From NCBI RefSeq assembly GCF_947502445.1, contig NZ_CANMZW010000023.1, positions 1 through 64,000 of the forward strand: 64,000 nt of DNA. Direction: 5' to 3'. The notes below the pieces were generated by a model that did not search any database, was not told the DNA's origin, and was given only the letters and a program-made list of their open reading frames with translations. The translations under genes and the position numbers were made by a program. Position 1 is the first letter of the stretch; each line of letters starts with the position of its first letter. Below, in pieces: positions 58,404 through 64,000 of the stretch. Origin of the DNA: an uncultured Brevibacillus sp. GTDB lineage: Bacteria; Bacillota; Bacilli; Brevibacillales; Brevibacillaceae.

Positions 58404-60005
58404 TTATTTGTTCAGGTTCAGGGAAGCTTTTACAAAATCACGGAACAACGGTTGTGGACGGTTTGGACGAGAAGTAAATTCTGGGTGGAACTGTGTAGCC
58501 AGGAACCAAGGGTGATTTGGAACCTCCACGATTTCTACCAAACGTCCATCTGGTGTGGTACCCGCGATGCGAAGTCCTTGTTCCACCAATTGTTCACGGT
58601 ACTCGTTGTTCACTTCATAACGATGACGATGACGCTCATATACTAATGTGCTGCCATAAGCTTGTGCAGTCAGGCTGCCTTCTTCCACTTTGGAAGGACC
58701 AACGCCAAGACGCATGGTTCCGCCCTTGTCCTCGATTTCCTTTTGCTCAGGCAACAGATCGATAACCGGGAACGGTGTGCCTGGATTGATTTCGGAGCTG
58801 TTTGCTCCGTCCATTCCTGCAACGTGGCGAGCGTATTCGATAACAGCAATTTGCATACCCAGGCAAATACCGAAGAAAGGTACTTTATTTTCACGAGCAT
58901 AACGCGTAGCGATGATTTTGCCCTCGATACCGCGATCACCGAAGCCACCTGGCACGAGAATTCCGTTTACATCGCCGAGCAGTTCGCCTACGTTTTCAGG
59001 CGTTACTTCTTCTGCGCTTACCCATTTGATTTCTACGTTAGAATCATTGGCATATCCAGCATGGTACAGTGCTTCTGCAACGGACAAATAAGCGTCATGC
59101 AGCTCTACATACTTACCAACGATTGCGATAGTTGTTGTTTTGGACAAGTTTTTGATCTTGCTAACGAGTGCTTTCCATTCGGTCATATCTGCTTCTTGGC
59201 AGGTCATGCCGAGATGGCGGCATACGTAATCGTCCAAGCCTTGTGCTTGCAATTGAAGGGGAACATCATAAAGCGTCTCTGCATCCACACACTCAATAAC
59301 AGCGTTTTTGTCGATGTCACAGAACAGAGCAAGCTTGTCTTTCATCTCTTGCGTCATAGGTTGTTCTGTACGTGTAACGATGACGGTTGGTTGGATACCC
59401 AGGCTGCGCAATTCCTTCACGCTGTGCTGAGTCGGCTTTGTTTTCATTTCGCCTGCAGCCTTGATGTAGGGAACCAGGGTCACGTGAATGTACATAACGT
59501 TCTCACGGCCGATGTCGCTCTTGATTTGACGGATTGCTTCGAGTACTGGCAAGCTCTCGATATCGCCAACAGTTCCGCCAATCTCTGTAATAACTACATC
59601 TGCTCCCGTTTCGCGGCCAGCGCGGAATACTCGGTCCTTAATCTCGTTGGTAATATGAGGAATAACTTGAACCGTTCCGCCCAAATAGTCACCACGACGC
59701 TCTTTCGCAATGACTGTGGAGTAAATTTTACCACTCGTTACGTTGGAGTTTGCACTCAGATTGATATCAATGAAACGCTCGTAGTGGCCCAAATCCAGAT
59801 CTGTTTCCGCACCGTCATCCGTAACGAATACTTCCCCGTGCTGATACGGGCTCATCGTACCCGGGTCAACGTTGATGTATGGGTCAAATTTCTGGATGGT
59901 TACCTTCAGTCCCCGATTCTTCAGGAGTCGGCCCAGAGAAGCCGCTGTAATTCCTTTTCCTAACGAGGATACGACCCCGCCTGTCACAAAAATATACTTC
60001 GTCAT
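58404..60005 (-). CDS. pyrG: CTP synthase
   Basis: PyrG aminates UTP to CTP with glutamine and ATP. The 533-residue product has the synthetase domain (FVTGGVVSSLGKGI at the start, with P-loop) and the C-terminal glutaminase with GICLGMQIAV (Cys nucleophile near residue 380) and HPEFTSRP. The ATG at 60005 is used; 39 upstream codons are leader. Regulation by CTP through the leader is likely (see 60182-60313). Confidence 0.97.
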   Translation of the reverse strand: MTKYIFVTGGVVSSLGKGITAASLGRLLKNRGLKVTIQKFDPYINVDPGTMSPYQHGEVFVTDDGAETDLDLGHYERFIDINLSANSNVTSGKIYSTVIAKERRGDYLGGTVQVIPHITNEIKDRVFRAGRETGADVVITEIGGTVGDIESLPVLEAIRQIKSDIGRENVMYIHVTLVPYIKAAGEMKTKPTQHSVKELRSLGIQPTVIVTRTEQPMTQEMKDKLALFCDIDKNAVIECVDAETLYDVPLQLQAQGLDDYVCRHLGMTCQEADMTEWKALVSKIKNLSKTTTIAIVGKYVELHDAYLSVAEALYHAGYANDSNVEIKWVSAEEVTPENVGELLGDVNGILVPGGFGDRGIEGKIIATRYARENKVPFFGICLGMQIAVIEYARHVAGMDGANSSEINPGTPFPVIDLLPEQKEIEDKGGTMRLGVGPSKVEEGSLTAQAYGSTLVYERHRHRYEVNNEYREQLVEQGLRIAGTTPDGRLVEIVEVPNHPWFLATQFHPEFTSRPNRPQPLFRDFVKASLNLNK

Positions 60006-60115
60006 CGTTAACGTCCCCTCTTTCCCTAACCCTTTAGTTGTAGTGAAAAAACCTTGATCGTGGCCTACTCCAGGAGGAGCGACCGCGTTTTGCGGAAAGT
60101 TTCCATGAGCTCCGG

Positions 60116-60142
60116 AATTCATAAGCGTTACGCTTATAAATT
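60116..60142. repeat. 27-bp near-perfect palindrome in the pyrG leader
   Basis: AATTCATAAGCGT (60116-60128) and ACGCTTATAAATT (60130-60142) are inverted copies with one mismatch around a central T. It lies between the attenuator and the pyrG start. Confidence 0.75.
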
Positions 60143-60181
60143 TCTACACGATAAAAAACGAATAAAGACGGCTCCCAAAAA

Positions 60182-60236
60182 AAGAAAAACAAAAGCGAGT
60201 CCTATCCCGTGCAGACATGGGGTAGGGGCACTTTTG
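60182..60236 (-). terminator. pyrG leader attenuator terminator
   Basis: On the minus strand the 5' arm CAAAAGTGCCCCTACCCC (60219-60236) pairs with GGGATAGGACTCGCTTTTG (60190-60208), followed by TTTTTCTT. The 5' arm is C-rich, as needed for pairing with a poly-G tract added at the transcript start. Confidence 0.8.
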
Positions 60237-60273
60237 TTTTATAGTTTCCCTTATTTAAACTTCTTCATGTGAA

Positions 60274-60313
60274 GCCCAAGGAGTATTTTATCTGTCCCTC
60301 AAGCGGAAGTCAA
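60274..60313 (-). promoter_or_regulatory. pyrG promoter with GGGC start
   Basis: TTGACT (60308-60313) and TAAAAT (60285-60290) on the minus strand are spaced by 17 nt. GGGC begins 8 nt after the -10 (60277-60274). In Bacillus pyrG starts GGGC, and low CTP causes repeated G insertion. The gene-free 60006-60317 interval is the pyrG leader. Confidence 0.8.
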
Positions 60314-60317
60314 GGAC

Positions 60318-60875
60318 TTATAATTTCTCTTCTTCCTCATCTACGTCGTCAGCCGAATCCTCATCTTCAATCTCTTCGTCTTCAAACATTTCTTCCTCTT
60401 CTTCTATCTCTTCTTCGTCGATCTCGCCATCAATCTCTTCTTCCTCGATCTCAGCGTCCTCATCAACGAAATCATCGTCATCTTCAAAAATGACAACATC
60501 GTCTTCTTCGAATTCTTCAACGCCCTCATCTTCAGCATCGTAGTCATCGAAGTCGTCATCCAGAACCACTTTCTTCTTCTTGGTTCCGCCGCCTTCTTGT
60601 GTTTCCTCAACGGTATCAGTCGGGTACCAGCGCTTCAAGCCCCAGACATTGTCACCAAGACAAACGAAACGACCATCAATATTAATTTCTGTGTATACTT
60701 GAGCGATGATAGCCATGAGTTGTTCGTTTGTCATCTTACGCAGGGTAACCAGTTCATCCATCAGCTCGCGGAAGTTGTAGGTACGATTGGTTTCACGCAA
60801 GATTTCATACGCAATGTCAACCAATGCCATCTCACTCAGTTTCTCGGAATCAATATGAGCAAACAATTGACTCAC
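60318..60875 (-). CDS. rpoE: RNA polymerase delta subunit
   Basis: Delta is a firmicute RNA polymerase subunit that speeds core recycling. The 185-residue product has the N-terminal HARE-HTH domain (about residues 1-90, with MALVDIAYEILRETNRTYNFRELMDEL split across 16-42) and a very acidic tail (about 105-185) of Asp and Glu. It starts at a GTG. It lies directly upstream of pyrG, as in Bacillus. Confidence 0.95.
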   Translation of the reverse strand: MSQLFAHIDSEKLSEMALVDIAYEILRETNRTYNFRELMDELVTLRKMTNEQLMAIIAQVYTEINIDGRFVCLGDNVWGLKRWYPTDTVEETQEGGGTKKKKVVLDDDFDDYDAEDEGVEEFEEDDVVIFEDDDDFVDEDAEIEEEEIDGEIDEEEIEEEEEMFEDEEIEDEDSADDVDEEEEKL

Positions 60876-61147
60876 TCAGGGCACGTCCTTTCCATTAGAA
60901 AACTATTGGCTTCAATACAGTCCTCGCCACAATCAAGAGACGCAGGTTTTGTATAGGTAAATCAGGAATAATAGCGGATTCTTCGATTGTACAACATACG
61001 AAGGCTATCATACAGTATTCCTTATTTTAGACGAAAATGCAAGGCTTTCAAACAGGGGCGTTCCATTTATTATCGACACCCATTCTCTTCCCGTTTTTCC
61101 CCATTCCTTGTATCATCTTTATGTATACAGGAAAGGGGAGAATGCCA

Positions 61148-61687
61148 GTGGATCTAGCACAAGAATATCTTTCATGTACAATCGACAAATTTCACGAAGT
61201 AAAAAAGTTGGCCGAAAGAACAATGGATCAGCTCTCACTTGAAGAGCTTCATCAATCGCCTTCCAGCGAGTCGAACAGCATCGCGGTCATCGCCAGGCAC
61301 CTAAGCGGAAACATGATTGCGAGATGGACAGATTTTTTAAACAGTGATGGAGAAAAGACTGACCGCAATCGTGACCTGGAGTTCGAAGGCGGCTACCAAA
61401 GCAAGGAAGAGCTGCTCTCTGCCTGGGAAAAGGGCTGGACCACTCTGTTTACAGCTTTGTCTTCCCTCGGGCCTGATGATCTGATGAAGACCGTGATGAT
61501 TCGAAGCGAACCCCATACGGTGCTAAAAGCAATTCAGCGCCAGGTCTCCCATTATTCCTACCATGTCGGTCAAATCGTGTATGTCGGAAAGCAGATAAAA
61601 GACACTTCCTGGAAAAATTTAAGCGTTCCCCGTGGCAAATCACGAGAATATACGGAGCAAGTAAAAAAGCAACACACCAACAACTAA
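61148..61687 (+). CDS. DUF1572 (DinB-like) protein
   Basis: The 179-residue product resembles the DUF1572/DinB-like four-helix family, with IAVIARHLSGNMIARWTDF near residue 45 and the metal-binding His in RQVSHYSYHVGQIVYVGK near 140. Three His positions fit the metal site of the fold. Some relatives are thiol-dependent transferases or hydrolases; function here is unknown. The GTG at 61148 lies 7 nt after GGGGAG; the ATG at 61142 would be too close. It is alone on the plus strand between rpoE and the mutase gene. The 60876-61147 interval shows no sure promoter. Confidence 0.82.
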   Translation: MDLAQEYLSCTIDKFHEVKKLAERTMDQLSLEELHQSPSSESNSIAVIARHLSGNMIARWTDFLNSDGEKTDRNRDLEFEGGYQSKEELLSAWEKGWTTLFTALSSLGPDDLMKTVMIRSEPHTVLKAIQRQVSHYSYHVGQIVYVGKQIKDTSWKNLSVPRGKSREYTEQVKKQHTNN

Positions 61688-61704
61688 ACTGCTCGTCAGC
61701 AAAC

Positions 61705-61738
61705 AATCCCTCGGCATAGCACCGAGGGATTCTTTTTC
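61705..61738 (+). terminator. Terminator of the DUF1572 gene
   Basis: AATCCCTCGG and CCGAGGGATT form a perfect 10-bp stem with a 7-nt loop, followed by CTTTTT. Confidence 0.88.
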
Positions 61739-61751
61739 ATTAAAGTGGCTG

Positions 61752-61780
61752 TGACCACTTGTGGTCATGACCGTTTTGTT
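61752..61780. repeat. Palindromic block beside the mutase stop codon, second copy of the 18-nt motif
   Basis: TGACCAC-TT-GTGGTCA (61752-61767) is a perfect inverted repeat. It overlaps GGTCATGACCGTTTTGTT (61763-61780), which is also found on the minus strand at 2388-2405. Confidence 0.7.
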
Positions 61781-64000
61781 ACATATTTCTGCGGTATTGT
61801 CCGCCTACTTCGTACAAAGCTGCACTAATCTGTCCCAGAGACGCTACCTTCACCGTCTCCATCAGCTCCGCAAAGACGTTGCCGCCTGCCATCGCCACTT
61901 CCTGCAGCTTGCGCAAGGCTGCCTGTGCCTTGTCACGGTTGCTCTCCTGGAACGCACGAAGATTGAGTATCTGCTGCTCCTTTTCGTCTTCTGTCGCACG
62001 AGCCAGCTCGATCTCGTAATCGTCCTCAGAAGCGTTTGGATTAATAAAGGTGTTCACGCCGATAATCGGCAGCTCACCTGTATGTTTTTTCATCTCATAA
62101 TACATAGACTCATCCTGGATTTTGCCGCGCTGGTATTGTGTCTCCATCGCACCCAGCACGCCACCACGTGAGCTGATGCGCTCAAACTCCTGCATGACTG
62201 CCTCTTCAACCAGATCAGTCAGCTCATCGGTGATAAATGCACCTTGCAGTGGATTTTCATTTTTCGCGAGCCCCATCTCTTTGTTGATGATCATCTGTAT
62301 CGCCATCGCGCGACGCACAGAGTTCTCTGTCGGGGTCGTGATCGCTTCATCATACGCATTGGTATGAAGTGAGTTGCAGTTGTCGTAAATCGCTACCAGA
62401 GCTTGCAGCGTCGTTCTGATATCGTTGAAATCCATCTCCTGTGCATGCAGAGAACGCCCGGAGGTCTGGATGTGGTATTTCAGCTTTTGACTGCGATCAT
62501 TGCCGCCGTATCGATTTTTCATCACGGTTGCCCAAATACGACGAGCTACCCGACCAATGACTGTGTACTCAGGATCGAGTCCATTGGAGAAGAAGAAGGA
62601 CAGATTCGGCGCAAAATCATCGATGTGCATGCCACGGCTCAAATAATACTCCACGTACGTAAAGCCGTTGGAAAGCGTAAATGCCAGCTGCGTGATCGGA
62701 TTGGCTCCCGCCTCTGCAATGTGGTAGCCAGAGATCGAGACCGAATAGTAGTTGCGCACTTTGTTGTCGATGAAATACTGCTGGATATCCCCCATCATGC
62801 GCAAGGCAAACTCGGTGGAGAAAATGCACGTATTTTGTCCCTGATCTTCCTTGAGGATGTCGGCTTGCACCGTTCCACGAACAGTCGAGAGCGTATACGC
62901 TTTAATTTTTGCACTCTCTTCCTCAGTAGGCTGACGCCCCTCGCGTTGGACAAATGCCTCGATTTGCTGCTCAATCGCCGTATTCATGAACATCGCCAAT
63001 ATCATCGGAGCCGGTCCGTTGATCGTCATGGATACAGAAGTGCTCGGTGCGCACAGGTCAAAGCCTGCATACAGCTTTTTCATGTCATCCAATGTACAAA
63101 TGCTTACGCCACTCGTACCGATCTTCCCATAAATGTCCGGGCGATAATCCGGGTCTTCCCCGTAAAGGGTAACCGAGTCAAAGGCTGTACTGAGTCGCTT
63201 CGCCTCGTCATTTTGCGACAGGAAATGAAAGCGTCGATTCGTCCGCTCTGGAGTGCCCTCACCAGCAAACTGCCGCTTCGGGTCCTCTCCTTCCCGTTTG
63301 AACGGAAAGACACCTGCTGTATAAGGAAACTCCCCTGGCACATTTTCTGTTAACGACCATTTCAGCAGCTCGCCCCAGTCCTGATAGTCAGGAATAGCCA
63401 CTTTGGATATACGTGTACCTGACAGCGACTCGCTGAACAGCTTGGTGACGATTTCCTTGTCGCGGATTTTGGTGACGAACTGATCTTGCTTGTATGCTGC
63501 TTTTAGCTTTGGCCAGTTTTCGAGAATACGCTTGCATTCTGGATGGAGCTTTTCTTCGAATAAAGTGATCTGCTTTTCAAGTACGCCTACCAATTCATCT
63601 GTAGCAGAATCTCCCGAAGCAAGCAGCGTTTCTTTTGCTCCATGCAGCTGGAACAGCTTGCGTGCAATGGCAGACTGTTCTTCTGCGTATTGACGATAGT
63701 TGCGCACTGTATTGGCTATCTCTTGCAAATAATTGATTCTTTCTGTCGGAATCAATGAAGTTTTATGAATTTTTACAGGGGTCGTATCCAGAGCGTCAAC
63801 AGACCATTCCACACCGGTTTTCTCGACGATTCGATGCATCAATGCTGCGAATAAGACATTTGTTCCAGGATCGTTGAACTGGCTGGCAATCGTGCCGTAT
63901 ACAGGCACCTTTTCGTCTGGAAGCTCAAACAGCTGATGATTGCGGCGATACTGCTTGCGTACCTCCCGCAGAGCATCCTCCGAGCCTTTGCGTTCAAACT
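61779..64000 (-). CDS. icmF: Fused acyl-CoA mutase IcmF-type (3' part; runs off the right edge)
   Basis: IcmF proteins join a B12-binding domain, a MeaB-like GTPase chaperone and the large mutase domain in one chain, and convert isobutyryl-CoA to n-butyryl-CoA or act on related acyl-CoAs. The visible 740 or so residues hold the linker and the mutase barrel, with YGKIGTSGVSICTLDDMKKL and MTINGPAPMILAMFMNTA. YSVSISGYHIAEAGANP and SFFFSNGLDPEYTVIGRVAR follow. The frame is open to position 64000. The C-terminus ends MAGGNVFAELMETVKVASLGQ, as in the family. The B12 and GTPase domains should lie beyond the edge; substrate is not decided by the visible part. Confidence 0.85.
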   Translation of the reverse strand, partial: FERKGSEDALREVRKQYRRNHQLFELPDEKVPVYGTIASQFNDPGTNVLFAALMHRIVEKTGVEWSVDALDTTPVKIHKTSLIPTERINYLQEIANTVRNYRQYAEEQSAIARKLFQLHGAKETLLASGDSATDELVGVLEKQITLFEEKLHPECKRILENWPKLKAAYKQDQFVTKIRDKEIVTKLFSESLSGTRISKVAIPDYQDWGELLKWSLTENVPGEFPYTAGVFPFKREGEDPKRQFAGEGTPERTNRRFHFLSQNDEAKRLSTAFDSVTLYGEDPDYRPDIYGKIGTSGVSICTLDDMKKLYAGFDLCAPSTSVSMTINGPAPMILAMFMNTAIEQQIEAFVQREGRQPTEEESAKIKAYTLSTVRGTVQADILKEDQGQNTCIFSTEFALRMMGDIQQYFIDNKVRNYYSVSISGYHIAEAGANPITQLAFTLSNGFTYVEYYLSRGMHIDDFAPNLSFFFSNGLDPEYTVIGRVARRIWATVMKNRYGGNDRSQKLKYHIQTSGRSLHAQEMDFNDIRTTLQALVAIYDNCNSLHTNAYDEAITTPTENSVRRAMAIQMIINKEMGLAKNENPLQGAFITDELTDLVEEAVMQEFERISSRGGVLGAMETQYQRGKIQDESMYYEMKKHTGELPIIGVNTFINPNASEDDYEIELARATEDEKEQQILNLRAFQESNRDKAQAALRKLQEVAMAGGNVFAELMETVKVASLGQISAALYEVGGQYRRNM

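Noticed and set aside
58662..59963. 433-codon open frame on the plus strand
   Set aside because: It is antisense to pyrG with no start signals; pyrG is certain.

Overview
The window reads as a chromosome segment of an endospore-forming Firmicute, most like Brevibacillus or a close relative. The evidence is: spoIIQ, spoIID, spoIIR, spo0F and a YhcN-type sporulation lipoprotein; a Bacillus-like gene order (spoIIQ-spoIID-murA-ywmB-ywzB, the atp operon, upp-glyA-ywlG-rpiB-ywlE-mntP-ywlC, spoIIR-prmC-prfA, tdk-rpmE-rho-glpX-murA2-tal-fbaA-spo0F, pyrG-rpoE); an SLH-anchored surface protein; and an 11-gene nuo operon without nuoEFG. Nearly every gene lies on the minus strand. No rRNA, tRNA or CRISPR array was seen.

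Layout. Positions 1-77 are the 5' end of a group II intron (minus strand) inserted just past the spoIIQ terminator. From 0.1 to 4.6 kb lie spoIIQ, spoIID, a small coiled-coil gene, murA and ywmB. From 4.68 to 6.33 kb an IS200/IS605 element separates ywmB from the DUF1146 gene; its tnpA is intact and its tnpB is broken. From 6.7 to 17.4 kb is nuoABCDHIJKLMN, with a very Ala/Lys-rich repeat extension on NuoC. At 17.7-18.4 kb is an unrecognised gene. From 18.7 to 26.0 kb is atpZ-I-B-E-F-H-A-G-D-C. A thiolase follows, then bioADBFHC under a BirA-type operator (27.5-33.4 kb), a 1054-residue SLH glycosidase-like surface protein (33.5-36.7 kb), and wecB, upp, glyA, ywlG, rpiB, ywlE, mntP and ywlC (36.9-43.5 kb). 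A plus-strand secreted DUF3298-type gene is followed by spoIIR, prmC, prfA, a sporulation lipoprotein, tdk, a photolyase remnant, rpmE, a radical SAM gene, a LysM-M23 gene, rho, glpX, murA2, tal, fbaA and spo0F. The last part holds amj (plus), pyrG, rpoE, a DUF1572 gene (plus) and the 3' part of a fused acyl-CoA mutase that runs off the right edge.

How the genes work together. The nuo and atp operons encode proton-pumping complex I and the F1Fo ATP synthase. murA, murA2, ywmB, wecB, amj, spoIID and spoIIQ serve wall or spore-envelope work. bioADBFHC makes biotin by the BioC/BioH route. glpX, tal and fbaA are central carbon genes, and upp, tdk and pyrG are nucleotide genes.

Most notable non-gene signals: (1) a group IIC-like intron at a terminator; (2) an IS608-type element whose ends show guide and cleavage tetranucleotides, and whose right end supplies a host stop codon; (3) a DnaA-box cluster around the ywlC promoter; (4) a pyrG leader that fits attenuation by reiterative G addition, plus an unexplained 27-bp palindrome; (5) a photolyase C-terminal relic; (6) an 18-nt palindromic motif shared by two distant intergenic regions. 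I did not find an evident new defence or biosynthetic system; the region is mainly conserved core genome.
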